From: an uncultured Alphaproteobacteria bacterium
GTDB lineage: Bacteria; Pseudomonadota; Alphaproteobacteria; HIMB59; GCA-002718135
Assembly: GCA_902614085.1 (NCBI GenBank)
Contig: CACMJS010000001.1
Span: 363,127-427,126, forward strand
DNA length: 64,000 nt
Direction: 5' to 3'
A program made the translations under genes and the position numbers. Of this stretch, positions 52,341 through 62,599 are shown one piece after another; position 1 is the first letter of the stretch; each line of letters opens with the position of its first letter. Under the pieces are notes generated by a model. That model was not told where the DNA came from. It did no database searches and saw only the letters and a list, made by a program, of their open reading frames with translations.

Positions 52341-53840
52341 ATGAGAATTTTATACGTAGACATAGACTCTTTAAGACCTGATCATTTAGGATGTTATGGT
52401 TATCATCGAAATACATCTCCTACGATTGACTCAATAGCCAAAGAAGGAGTCAAGTTTACAAATTTTTATTCAACTGACACACCATGCCTACCTAGTAGAA
52501 CTGCTTTGTTCGGTGGCAATTTTGGTTTCAAAACTGGAGTTGTTAATCATGGTGGTGAATTCTCTGATATTGCTCCTAGAAAAAATATTTGGAATAGAGA
52601 ATTTAAAGGCGGTTTAAGAGGAGAATATGCTTTTACATCTCTTGGAAAAGTTCTTCGAGATGCAGGATATTATACAGCAAGTATTAGTCCTTTTCCTGAA
52701 AGACATACGGCTTATCAAGTTTGGTTTGGGTTTACTGAAACGTATGATACTGGAAAAGGTGGTTTAGAAAATGCTGATGAAGTCTACCCCGTCATAAAAA
52801 AATGGTTAGATAATAATGGAGAAAAAGAAAATTGGTTCTTACACGTAAATATGTGGGATCCTCATACTCCGTATGATACGCCTGAAGAATTTGGAAATCC
52901 ATTTAAAGATGATCCTATTGAAGAATGGGTGACAGAAGAATTAATTAAAAAACAAAGGAATAGTTTCGGACCACATAGCGCTAGAGAAGTTCCAGGATTT
53001 AATGAAGATCTTGGGGGAAAATATACAATGGGAGTAGGTGAAATTAAAAATACTTCTGATGCTAAAGAACAAATTGATGCATATGATACTGGAATTAAGT
53101 ACGCTGATTTTTATTTAAATAAAGTTTTTGAAGATTTAAAAAAAATGAACCTTTGGGATGATACTGCAATAATTATTTCCGCAGACCACGGAGAAAATCA
53201 AGGTGAGTTAAATGTGTGGGGAGATCACCAAACAGCTGATCATATAACTAATAGAGTTCCATTAATAATTAGATGGCCAGGCATAACAGATACAAATAAG
53301 GGAAGTACTGTAGAAAATAAATTTTATAATTTAGATTTAACTTCAACTATTTCTCAAATTATTTCATCTGCACAACCTGATAGATGGGACGGTATTAATT
53401 TCACTGAAAATTTAACTAATAGCAAATCATCAAATGGAAGAGATTATTTAGTTATTAGTCATGGTGCTTGGAGTTGTCAAAGATCTGTAAGATGGGATAA
53501 TTGGTTACTGATAAGAACGTACGACACTGGTTTAAAAAATTTTCCAAAATATATGCTTTTTGATATTGAAAAGGATCCTCATGAGTTGAATAACCTAGCA
53601 GACCAACATAAAGATCTCGTAGCTCATGGAATGTTTTTAATCGATGAGTGGATTGAAGAAAATATGTATGAGGCTGATAGAGGAGATCCACTTCAAGGTG
53701 TCATAAGAGAAGGTGGTCCTCATCATGCAAATATTTATTCAAAAGTCTGGAATACATATGTTGAGCGTCTTGAAAAAACAGATAGAAAAAATCACGCTGA
53801 CAATCTTAGGAAATATAAAGGAAAACCTTTTAGTAAATAA
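52341..53840 (+). CDS. Type I sulfatase (Cys-type CLPSR), no signal peptide
   Basis: MRILYVDIDSLRPDHLGCYGY; TPCLPSRTALFGG; SADHGENQGELN. Confidence 0.9.
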   Translation: MRILYVDIDSLRPDHLGCYGYHRNTSPTIDSIAKEGVKFTNFYSTDTPCLPSRTALFGGNFGFKTGVVNHGGEFSDIAPRKNIWNREFKGGLRGEYAFTSLGKVLRDAGYYTASISPFPERHTAYQVWFGFTETYDTGKGGLENADEVYPVIKKWLDNNGEKENWFLHVNMWDPHTPYDTPEEFGNPFKDDPIEEWVTEELIKKQRNSFGPHSAREVPGFNEDLGGKYTMGVGEIKNTSDAKEQIDAYDTGIKYADFYLNKVFEDLKKMNLWDDTAIIISADHGENQGELNVWGDHQTADHITNRVPLIIRWPGITDTNKGSTVENKFYNLDLTSTISQIISSAQPDRWDGINFTENLTNSKSSNGRDYLVISHGAWSCQRSVRWDNWLLIRTYDTGLKNFPKYMLFDIEKDPHELNNLADQHKDLVAHGMFLIDEWIEENMYEADRGDPLQGVIREGGPHHANIYSKVWNTYVERLEKTDRKNHADNLRKYKGKPFSK

Positions 53841-53852
53841 ATCTAAATCATA

Positions 53853-55220
53853 ATGAATACTAAATCTAAACCAAACATCATTGTATTTTTTACCGATCAA
53901 CAACGTTGGGATACTTCTGGTTTACATGGCAATCCATTATCATTGATGGAGAACTTTGATCATTATGCAGTCGAAGGTACACATCTTTATAATTCATTTA
54001 CATGCCAACCAGTTTGTGGCCCTGCAAGAGCTTCATTACAATCAGGAATGTATGCAACAAAAACTGGATGTTTTAAAAATAGAATACCTTTAAAAAAAAA
54101 TATTAAAACTCTTGCAAAACATTTATCAAAAGAAGGATATGCTACTGGATATATTGGAAAGTGGCACCTCGGCTCATCTGAACCGGTTAAAAAAGAGGAT
54201 AGAGGTGGTTATGATTATTGGTTGGGATCAAATCTTTTAGAATTTACTTCTGATGCTTATGAAACATATGTTTATGATGGGCAGAATAAAAAAGTATTTC
54301 TTCCTGGATATAGAGTTGATGCAATAACTGATGCAGCTATAAATTTTATAAAACTAAATCAAAAAAAACCATTTTTTCTTTTCGTTTCTCTTATTGAGCC
54401 ACATCATCAAAACAATACAGATGATTATCCACCACCTATTGGATACAGAGAAAAATATACAGGTAAGTGGTCTCCTCCAGATCTTTCATCTCTGGTTGGA
54501 TCTTCTCCTCGACATTTAGGAGGTTATTATGGAATGGTGAAGAGAATAGATGAAGCTTATGGAAGAATGATTGATGTAATTAAAAGCTTAAAATTATTTG
54601 ATGATAGTGCAATTATTTTTACATCAGATCATGGAAATAATTTTAAAACACGAAATAGAGAATATAAACGTTCATGTCATGAAAGTTCAATACGGGTTCC
54701 TACTTCTTTAATTGGAAATGTTTTCCAACAAGGTGGACGTATAAAAGAACTAACCAATATATTAGATATTCATGCAACAATCTTAGATTTGGCAAAAGTC
54801 AAAAATACCTCTCATTGTGATGGTAGATCAGTATTGCCCTTGGTAAATAAAACATCAAAAAAATGGGAAAATGAAATTTTTGTTCAAATAAGTGAGAGTC
54901 AATTAGCTAGAAGTTTAAGAACTGAAAAATGGAAATATTGTATTGCTGATCAAGACTCTAATGGGAGTGATAAACCTTCATCTAATCAATACACAGAGAC
55001 AAATTTATACGATCTTGATGCTGATCCGTATGAATTAAATAACTTAATTGGTATTAGTACTTATGATGAAATAGTAACCTCCTTAAGAAAAAAGATTAAA
55101 AGTAAAATTAAAAAAGTTGAAAATATAACAACTAAAATTACAAAAGCTAAAAATGTAAATAATCCTGGTCAAATGGGATTAAATCCTGATTCTTTTCATA
55201 GATTAAAGAAAAAACTTTAA
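53853..55220 (+). CDS. Type I sulfatase (Cys-type CGPAR), no signal peptide
   Basis: PNIIVFFTDQQRWDTSG; QPVCGPARASLQSG; IGKWHLG; TSDHGNNFKTR. Confidence 0.92.
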   Translation: MNTKSKPNIIVFFTDQQRWDTSGLHGNPLSLMENFDHYAVEGTHLYNSFTCQPVCGPARASLQSGMYATKTGCFKNRIPLKKNIKTLAKHLSKEGYATGYIGKWHLGSSEPVKKEDRGGYDYWLGSNLLEFTSDAYETYVYDGQNKKVFLPGYRVDAITDAAINFIKLNQKKPFFLFVSLIEPHHQNNTDDYPPPIGYREKYTGKWSPPDLSSLVGSSPRHLGGYYGMVKRIDEAYGRMIDVIKSLKLFDDSAIIFTSDHGNNFKTRNREYKRSCHESSIRVPTSLIGNVFQQGGRIKELTNILDIHATILDLAKVKNTSHCDGRSVLPLVNKTSKKWENEIFVQISESQLARSLRTEKWKYCIADQDSNGSDKPSSNQYTETNLYDLDADPYELNNLIGISTYDEIVTSLRKKIKSKIKKVENITTKITKAKNVNNPGQMGLNPDSFHRLKKKL

Positions 55221-55251
55221 TAATTATTTTTTTCGTATTAGTCTGGTATTT

Positions 55252-56763
55252 ATGAAAACAGTTTTTCTTTTATTTGATTCATTAAATAAAAGAATGTTAA
55301 ATTCTTATGGTGGTAAATATATTGAAACACCAAATTTTAACAGATTAGCAAAAAAATCAGTTCAATTTAATAATCATTATATTGGTAGTATGCCCTGTAT
55401 GCCGGCAAGACGTGATATGCATTCAGGTCGATTAAGTTTTCTTCACCGTGCATGGGGTCCATTAGAACCATTTGATAATTCATTTCCAGAAATCTTAAGA
55501 CTAAATAATACGTATACTCATCTTGTGACTGATCATTATCATTACTTTGAAGATGGTGGCGCAACCTATCATAATAGATTTAACTCATGGGATTTTATTA
55601 GAGGACAAGAGAGTGACCCGTGGAAAGCCATGGTTCAACCACCACTTGAAAAATTAAGAGAAAAATATCATCAATCACAATTAAATTTAACTGATAGGGA
55701 AACAGGTTATTATCATTACGCAATCAATAGTGAATTTATTAAAGAAGAAAAAGATTTTCCTTCCGTCAAATGTTTTGAATCTGGTTTAGACTTTATAAAT
55801 ATTAATAAAGATGCTGATAATTGGTTTCTTCAACTAGAAACTTTTGATCCTCACGAACCTTTTTTTGCGCCAGAGCGATTTAGAGAAAAACTAAAAACAA
55901 ATTATACTGGCCCAAGATTAGATTGGCCTCAGTATGATAGAGTGAAAGAAACAGATGATGAGGTTGCAGAGTTAAAAGCCAATTACATTGCTTTAGTTGG
56001 TCTATGTGATTATTTACTTGGTACGGTTTTAGATTATTTTGATGAAAATAATTTATGGAATGATACTGCATTGATTTTAACTACAGATCATGGTTTCATG
56101 CTCGGAGAACATGATTGGTGGGCTAAAAACAGAATGCCTTTGTATAATGAAATTGCAAATATACCTTTTTATTTTTATCACCCGGAATACAAACAATATT
56201 CTGGCGAGCAAAGAAATGTTGTAACTCAAAATATTGATTTGATGCCAACATTCATGACAATGCATGGTCACAATCTTCCTAAAGAGGTTAAAGGTAAATC
56301 TATATTAAACTTTCTAGATAAAGACAGTGAAAATGAGCATTTTGCTTTGTATGGATATTGGGGCGGGGGAATAAATATATCCGATGGAAATTATACATAT
56401 TTTCATTTTCCAGAAAATTTTGATCAATACGATAGAAGTAGATTTCAATATACATTGATGCCAACCAATATGAGGCAATTTTTTTCACACGAAGAGTTGC
56501 AAACTGCTACAATGCATGAGCCATTTAACTTTACTAAAAATATTCCAGTAATGAAAGTTAATAGAATTCTTAGAAAATCGGATCCACATAAATCATTAGA
56601 AGATACTAAATGTGCTCTTTATAATTTGAAGGAAGATCCTGGCCAATTAAACCCTATTAATGATGAAGATTTGATAAACAAATATAAAAATCTTATGCTG
56701 AATGAAATTAAAACATATGATCCTCCAAAGGAATTATTAAAAAATTATTTTAAAGAAAACTAA
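55252..56763 (+). CDS. Type I sulfatase (Cys-type CMPAR), no signal peptide
   Basis: MKTVFLLFDSLNKRMLNSYGG; SMPCMPARRDMHSGR; TTDHGFMLGEHDWWAKN. Confidence 0.9.
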   Translation: MKTVFLLFDSLNKRMLNSYGGKYIETPNFNRLAKKSVQFNNHYIGSMPCMPARRDMHSGRLSFLHRAWGPLEPFDNSFPEILRLNNTYTHLVTDHYHYFEDGGATYHNRFNSWDFIRGQESDPWKAMVQPPLEKLREKYHQSQLNLTDRETGYYHYAINSEFIKEEKDFPSVKCFESGLDFININKDADNWFLQLETFDPHEPFFAPERFREKLKTNYTGPRLDWPQYDRVKETDDEVAELKANYIALVGLCDYLLGTVLDYFDENNLWNDTALILTTDHGFMLGEHDWWAKNRMPLYNEIANIPFYFYHPEYKQYSGEQRNVVTQNIDLMPTFMTMHGHNLPKEVKGKSILNFLDKDSENEHFALYGYWGGGINISDGNYTYFHFPENFDQYDRSRFQYTLMPTNMRQFFSHEELQTATMHEPFNFTKNIPVMKVNRILRKSDPHKSLEDTKCALYNLKEDPGQLNPINDEDLINKYKNLMLNEIKTYDPPKELLKNYFKEN

Positions 56764-57042
56764 ATGACTAAAAGACAAAAAGTTTTAGTTCTTTATTTAA
56801 AGTTTCCAAGTCTAGAAGCAGAAGTTATTTCTTGGGCAACATTTGATGGGACAGGAAAAAAACTTCATATGACAGGGGATAGTGATGAACCACCTTATCC
56901 CACTGGTCTTGACGCTTTATTGGATGGATGGAGATTGTTTCAATCGAGTCAATCTATTCCAGAGCATCCTGGTCAAGAATTTAGAACTTCATATTTAAAG
57001 CATGAGTTTTTTTTTGAAAAAATAGAAGAAGGAGATTTTTAA
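56764..57042 (+). CDS. Hypothetical 92-aa protein in sulfatase/PhyH operon
   Basis: ORF directly abutting sulfatase stop and 2 nt before PhyH start; no recognised domain. Confidence 0.7.
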   Translation: MTKRQKVLVLYLKFPSLEAEVISWATFDGTGKKLHMTGDSDEPPYPTGLDALLDGWRLFQSSQSIPEHPGQEFRTSYLKHEFFFEKIEEGDF

Positions 57043-57043
57043 A

Positions 57044-57964
57044 ATGACAAAATTATTGTCAACTGAGCAAATGGCAGAATTTGCAAATAGTGGCTGTCTT
57101 TTTTTTGAAGGTTTAATTGATGAAGATATCAATAAAGAATTTTTAAATGATATTGGGCATACTGATATTGATGATGTTGATAATATTCAGCACTACTTTC
57201 AAAATATAAAATCCTCTAGTAGTATACCTAGAATACCTGCTGGGACTGCATTGAAAGATGCCTACCCTTTAAACTCTCCTTTGGAAAAAATATTTAAAAA
57301 TGAAATTGTCTCAGGAGCAATCAATAGTTTAGTTGGTTCAAAAACTGTAGTTGACCATCAATTTCTTCACTTAACATTTCCTTCTAAATATTATGCAAAA
57401 GCAAATCAAAGACAAATGTCACAAGTTAATCATCAAGATAGCACAATTGATCCAAGAACTACTTTCGATATCCAATTATTTTACTTTCCAACTGCTGTTA
57501 CTAAAGAAATGGGTGGTACAAGATATATTCCTGGTACACATTTAAGAATTGTAAATGAAATGGGAATCGCAAAATATCAAAATATAAAAGGACAAAAAAA
57601 TATCATATGTAAAGCAGGTACAATAGGAATTTTTCATAATGGATTGTGGCATGGTGCTGGAGTTAATTTTTCAGATGATATCAGATATATGTTTAAAGTA
57701 AGATTACAGCCTACTGAGAAACAGGAACTATTATGGGATCCTGAAAAAAAATATCAACCTTTACCAAACCGAGCTTTGTATTGGACTGATGAAACTAAGG
57801 ATCAAACTATCAATGATATTTTAATGAGGTCCTATCCTTGGCAAGAAGCAGATACTAATAGACTTGATAAAATAAATGTTGTCAAGTTTTGGAGGTTATT
57901 AACTGGTCACAAGAAAATGGATGTCGACTATTGGCTTACAAGAATTGAAAACGAATTATATTAA
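57044..57964 (+). CDS. Phytanoyl-CoA dioxygenase (PhyH) family
   Basis: VNHQDSTIDPRTTFDIQLFYFPT, GGTRYIPGTHLRIVNE, GTIGIFHNGLWHGAGVN. Confidence 0.82.
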   Translation: MTKLLSTEQMAEFANSGCLFFEGLIDEDINKEFLNDIGHTDIDDVDNIQHYFQNIKSSSSIPRIPAGTALKDAYPLNSPLEKIFKNEIVSGAINSLVGSKTVVDHQFLHLTFPSKYYAKANQRQMSQVNHQDSTIDPRTTFDIQLFYFPTAVTKEMGGTRYIPGTHLRIVNEMGIAKYQNIKGQKNIICKAGTIGIFHNGLWHGAGVNFSDDIRYMFKVRLQPTEKQELLWDPEKKYQPLPNRALYWTDETKDQTINDILMRSYPWQEADTNRLDKINVVKFWRLLTGHKKMDVDYWLTRIENELY

Positions 57965-59466
57965 TTGAAATCTCTTTCATCACCTTTTAATGGAACAACA
58001 TCACAAGTTTCTTGATACCATGAAAGCATTTTATCTTTTAGTTTTTTAAGTTCTGACCCATATTTAGGATCATCAATAACATTATTAATTTCTCCAGGAT
58101 CTTCGATTAAATTATAAAACTCATCTTTCTCGTAAGCTCTTTTAATATATTTAAATTTTTTATTTCTACACATTGTTGCTTTAGTATGCATTAAAATTTC
58201 ATCCTCTTGACCTTGTAAACTAACTCTAGGATAATAAAGACCATGGGGTAATTGAAGACTTTGATTTTCACTTGCTTGTCTTTCTAATCTAAGTCTACCA
58301 CCCTCCGTAAATACTTCTTCTCTATGATTATCAGTTTTCTGTTCAATAAAATTTTTAATACTTTTGCCAAAATGCCAATATGAGGGCTCGATATTACTGT
58401 AATCATATATGGTTCCAGCAATATCAATTAATTCAATCATTGTATCGCTTACTCCATTTAATGTATTTTCACTTTTTGGCGGTTTAATAATAAGAGGAAC
58501 ATTAGTAAGACAGTCTTGAAAAGTATTTTGTGTTTTTTCAACTAAATTATAATCACCTGTGAAGTCACCATGATCAGATAAAAAAATTATTAAAGTATCG
58601 TCATACAAATTATTTTTTTTTAGTTGATTGACCAAAAGTCCAAATTGATAATCTACTCTTGCACACATACCAAGATATACCGCTCGTAATTCATTCCAAC
58701 GTTCATCGGTCCAATCTTGCATTCTTTGTCCATCCATAATTCCTTTTAAAAGACTTGGCTTGTCTTCCCAATTTTTGTATTGATATCTATTAGGTATTAC
58801 GCTTCGATCAATTGAAGAGAACCATGGATCCTCTACACAGTAAGGAGGATGCGGATAACCAAGTGGTAAAAATAAACAGAATGGTTTATCTTCTTTATAA
58901 TCTTTTATAAAATCTAATGCTCCATAAACCATGGACCAATCGTCATCGAAATAAATATCTTTATCTTTTTTATCTAATTTTCCTTTGAAGAAACTATAAT
59001 AATTATCTCCATCTTCAGGTCCTCGCCATGATAGATCTCCTCCATGAGTACCAGGTTGTTGAGTGTAGCCCCAATTTTGAAAATCTCTATCCGTTGGTTC
59101 AAAATAAATATCACAATGATTACGATAACCCTCTTGTCCTGCTATCAAATCATTTTTTCCACCCCACCATATAAAGTAATCTTTGTTTTTTAGTTCGGAT
59201 AAAATACTAGAGTCTCCTTGATCAGTATGTAGCATATAATGCATTGTTCTATGACCATGTACATGTGGATACCAGCCAGTCATAAATGAACAACGACTTG
59301 GTGTACAAACTGTTGCTTGGCAAAAAGCATTTTTAAATGCAACTGCGTCTTTTTTGATTATACTATCCAAATTAGGGGTTTGTGCGCCAGGATATCCAAG
59401 ATATCCAAGCATATCCCCTCTCCACTGGTCAGGATTAAATATTAATATGTTTGGTTTATTCTTCAT
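57961..59466 (-). CDS. Type I sulfatase (Cys-type CTPSR), no signal peptide
   Basis: PNILIFNPDQWRGDMLGYLGY; ATVCTPSRCSFMTGWYPH; LSDHGDFTGDYN. Confidence 0.92.
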   Translation of the reverse strand: MKNKPNILIFNPDQWRGDMLGYLGYPGAQTPNLDSIIKKDAVAFKNAFCQATVCTPSRCSFMTGWYPHVHGHRTMHYMLHTDQGDSSILSELKNKDYFIWWGGKNDLIAGQEGYRNHCDIYFEPTDRDFQNWGYTQQPGTHGGDLSWRGPEDGDNYYSFFKGKLDKKDKDIYFDDDWSMVYGALDFIKDYKEDKPFCLFLPLGYPHPPYCVEDPWFSSIDRSVIPNRYQYKNWEDKPSLLKGIMDGQRMQDWTDERWNELRAVYLGMCARVDYQFGLLVNQLKKNNLYDDTLIIFLSDHGDFTGDYNLVEKTQNTFQDCLTNVPLIIKPPKSENTLNGVSDTMIELIDIAGTIYDYSNIEPSYWHFGKSIKNFIEQKTDNHREEVFTEGGRLRLERQASENQSLQLPHGLYYPRVSLQGQEDEILMHTKATMCRNKKFKYIKRAYEKDEFYNLIEDPGEINNVIDDPKYGSELKKLKDKMLSWYQETCDVVPLKGDERDFN

Positions 59467-59592
59467 TAAAAACCTTTCGTTAATCTTACAGCATAAATCG
59501 CTGGTTTTAAGCTAAAAATTGACTTTTTTTAGTTTAAAAAAGATTGTTAAGTGTTATAAAATTTAGAATACGATAATCTATGGGAGGATTAG

Positions 59593-60843
59593 ATGAAATT
59601 ATTAATTAAGTTATTTTTTTCAATTATAATTTTAGCTTCTTTTAGTTCAGCTAAAGCTGATACTATTAAGTGGCTACATCTTTTTTCTGATGACGATTTA
59701 AATATGCCTGGTATGTTGCAGGCTGTAAAAGAGTTTGAAGAAAAAACAGGACATACTGTTGAGATGCAGTATCTAGAAAATGAATCTTTTAAAGCAAAGT
59801 TACCAACTATGCTTCAATCAAATGATAGACCTGATATTTTTTATAGCTGGAGTGGTGGAGTTATGTATGATCAAGCTGAAGCAGGATTTTTAAGAGACAT
59901 ATCTGATCTTGTTCCAGATAGTTATCTTGATACTGTTAGTGCTGCAGCAGCTGATGCGTTTACATATAATGGACAAAGAGTAGGTTTGCCAAAACAAGTA
60001 GCACAAGTAGCTTGGTGGTATAATAAAGATTTAATCAATCAAGCAGGAGTTGATGTTTCATCAATTAAAATGTGGGATGATCTTTTGTCAGCAGTAAAGC
60101 AAATTAAAGCTGCTGGAATAACTCCAATTTGTCTAGGCGGTAAAGATAAATGGCCTGTGCATTTTATATGGACTCATCTTCATATTAGAAATGGTGGTAA
60201 AGCTTTATTCCTAGATTCTCTAAATAATGGAGGATGGGACAGACCAGAATACATAAAATCAGGTGAGCAAATGCTTGAGCTTGTCGCTTTAGAACCTTTC
60301 CAAAAAGGATTTTTAGCACACACTTGGCCCGATCAAGCTGGTTTCTTTGGTGATGGAAAATGCGCTATGGCATTCATGGGTAACTGGATGTACGGAGCTC
60401 AAAAAGGAAACAGTGCAAGCGGTGAAGGCCTTGGTGATGATAACATGGGAATGTTTAATATGCCAATGACAGCTGGTGGTCTCGGTAATCCTGGAGATAC
60501 ACTAGGTGGTATTAATGGTTGGTTATTTTCAAGTTCCGCACCTGACTCAGCGGTTGAGCTTATAATGCATTATACAAATAAGCAAATTCAATCAGCTGAT
60601 GCTGCTGCAGGCGCTTATATTCCAATTGTAAAAGGTGCAGATGCATCTATTCAAAACCCATTTCTTAAACAAGTAGCTAAGAATATTGCAAATTCAGAAT
60701 ATCATCAAATTTTCTATGATCAGTTTTTAGGAGCTGACATTGGAAGAGTTGTAAATGATGTATCTACGGATTTAGCTGCAGGAATCATTACTCCTGAAGA
60801 GGCTACTCAAGCTGTTCAAGAAGCTTGGGAATTTAATCAATAA
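59593..60843 (+). CDS. Extracellular solute-binding protein family 1 (sugar), Sec signal
   Basis: Signal peptide ending SSAKA; RPDIFYSWSGGVMYDQAEAGFLRDISDL; GKCAMAFMGNWMYG. Confidence 0.92.
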   Translation: MKLLIKLFFSIIILASFSSAKADTIKWLHLFSDDDLNMPGMLQAVKEFEEKTGHTVEMQYLENESFKAKLPTMLQSNDRPDIFYSWSGGVMYDQAEAGFLRDISDLVPDSYLDTVSAAAADAFTYNGQRVGLPKQVAQVAWWYNKDLINQAGVDVSSIKMWDDLLSAVKQIKAAGITPICLGGKDKWPVHFIWTHLHIRNGGKALFLDSLNNGGWDRPEYIKSGEQMLELVALEPFQKGFLAHTWPDQAGFFGDGKCAMAFMGNWMYGAQKGNSASGEGLGDDNMGMFNMPMTAGGLGNPGDTLGGINGWLFSSSAPDSAVELIMHYTNKQIQSADAAAGAYIPIVKGADASIQNPFLKQVAKNIANSEYHQIFYDQFLGADIGRVVNDVSTDLAAGIITPEEATQAVQEAWEFNQ

Positions 60844-60852
60844 CAAAATCTT

Positions 60853-60877
60853 AGGGCTCTTTAAATTAAAGAGCCCT
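60853..60877 (+). terminator. Perfect 10-bp hairpin between binding protein and permease (weak T tract)
   Basis: agggctcttt-aaatt-aaagagccct; followed by ctcttcattgct rather than a T run. Confidence 0.6.
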
Positions 60878-60887
60878 CTTCATTGCT

Positions 60888-61787
60888 ATGAGATCACCAA
60901 AATTAGATGCACTACTTAGTAGATATTATACAATAATAATTTTTTTAATACCTGCTTTAACAATATTTACTTTGTTTGTAGTACTTCCAATAGGAGAAGC
61001 TGCTTATTACAGTTTTTTTAGATGGAATGGCTATGGCGCACCAGAAAAATTTGTTGGTTTTAAAAATTATGAATTTTTATTCAAAAATAGAGTGTTTATT
61101 ATGTCACTCAAAAATAATTTTTACATAATTGCTATATCATTATTTGTTCAGTTACCATTTGCTCTTTTAATTGCTTTAATGATTTCAGATAAACTAAGAG
61201 GAGCAGCTTTTTTTAGAACAGTTTTTTTTCTTCCATTTATTTTAGCAGAAATAGTTACAGCGTTAATCTGGGCATACATCTATGATGGTAATTATGGTTT
61301 AGTTGCAGCAATATGGGGATTTTTTGGTGCAGAAGCACCATTTGTACTTGGTGATAAAGATTGGGCATTAGTAGCAATTTTAATTGTTATTTTTTGGAAA
61401 TTTTTTGGCATTCATATGATGATTTATATTGCAGGATTACAAGCCATTTCTAAAGAAGTTTTAGAAGCAGCTAAAGTAGATGGGGCAGGCCCAATAACAA
61501 CTGCCTTTAGAATTAAAATACCAATGCTTATTCCAACAATTAAGCTTTCAGTTTTTTTATCACTATTAGGTAGTTTACAGCTTTTTGATATTATAATGCC
61601 GCTGACTGGAGGAGGACCTTCAAATGTAACACATTCTATGGTCTCATATTTGTATTACTTTGGTGTAATGCGTATGAAAGTAGGTTTTGGAAGTGCAGTA
61701 GGAGTTGTAATATTTTTAATTTGTTTATTTATTGCAATCGGCTATCAAAGAACATTAATGAGAGATGATAATGAAAACAAATTTTAG
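60888..61787 (+). CDS. Sugar ABC permease (MalF type)
   Basis: EAA loop EVLEAAKVDGAGPITTAFRIKIPMLIP. Confidence 0.9.
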   Translation: MRSPKLDALLSRYYTIIIFLIPALTIFTLFVVLPIGEAAYYSFFRWNGYGAPEKFVGFKNYEFLFKNRVFIMSLKNNFYIIAISLFVQLPFALLIALMISDKLRGAAFFRTVFFLPFILAEIVTALIWAYIYDGNYGLVAAIWGFFGAEAPFVLGDKDWALVAILIVIFWKFFGIHMMIYIAGLQAISKEVLEAAKVDGAGPITTAFRIKIPMLIPTIKLSVFLSLLGSLQLFDIIMPLTGGGPSNVTHSMVSYLYYFGVMRMKVGFGSAVGVVIFLICLFIAIGYQRTLMRDDNENKF

Positions 61788-62595
61788 AACTTATTATTTA
61801 TACCTTCTTCTATTTTTTTTAGCTGGAGTAATTATCATTCCCTTATATGTTTCAGTAATTGGTGGATTTAAACATACAGGTGAATTAAGAACAAACTCGT
61901 TAGGTTTGCCAATAGATTGGAAGTTTGAAAATTATACATCTCTTTTGGCTAATTCAGATTTTTGGCTATTTTTATGGAACTCTACAGTGTACGCAGTTGG
62001 AACCACTTTTTTTGTAGTTTTATTTGCTTCCATGACGGCTTTCGTTTTTGCTCATGTAAAATTCGTGGCAAATAAATTTCTCTATAATTATTTTTTACTA
62101 GGACTGATGTTTCCTTTTGCAACTGCAATTCTGCCTTTGTTTTTAAGAGTTCGTGATTTTGGTTTATTAGGTACAAGCTGGGCTGTTATAATTCCACAAA
62201 TTGCATTTGGACTTGGTTTTTCGATAATTCTTTTTCGAGGATTTTTTAGGCAAATGCCAAAAGAGATATTTGAAGCTGCTGTTTGCGATGGTTGTAGCTA
62301 TACCCAATTTTATTTTAGGTTTACTCTTCCTTTATCAACTCCAATTTTAGCAACAGTTAGTGTTATTACTCTTACAGGAAGTTGGAATAATTATCTTTTG
62401 CCACTTATAATGATTAATGATGAATCTCTTTATTCATGGCCTATGGGTATAATGGTTTTTAGGGGTGAGTACTTTACTGATTGGGGTAAAATATTAGCTT
62501 ATGTATCATTAACTCTTGTACCAGCAGTAGTTTTCTTTTTTGCTTTACAAAAATATATTGTTGCAGGTTTAACAGGTGGAGCAGTTAAGGAATAG
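61771..62595 (+). CDS. Sugar ABC permease (MalG type)
   Basis: EAA loop EIFEAAVCDGCSYTQFYFRFTLPLSTP; internal ATG (MKTNFRTYY) at 61771. Confidence 0.9.
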   Translation: MKTNFRTYYLYLLLFFLAGVIIIPLYVSVIGGFKHTGELRTNSLGLPIDWKFENYTSLLANSDFWLFLWNSTVYAVGTTFFVVLFASMTAFVFAHVKFVANKFLYNYFLLGLMFPFATAILPLFLRVRDFGLLGTSWAVIIPQIAFGLGFSIILFRGFFRQMPKEIFEAAVCDGCSYTQFYFRFTLPLSTPILATVSVITLTGSWNNYLLPLIMINDESLYSWPMGIMVFRGEYFTDWGKILAYVSLTLVPAVVFFFALQKYIVAGLTGGAVKE

Positions 62596-62599
62596 CACT

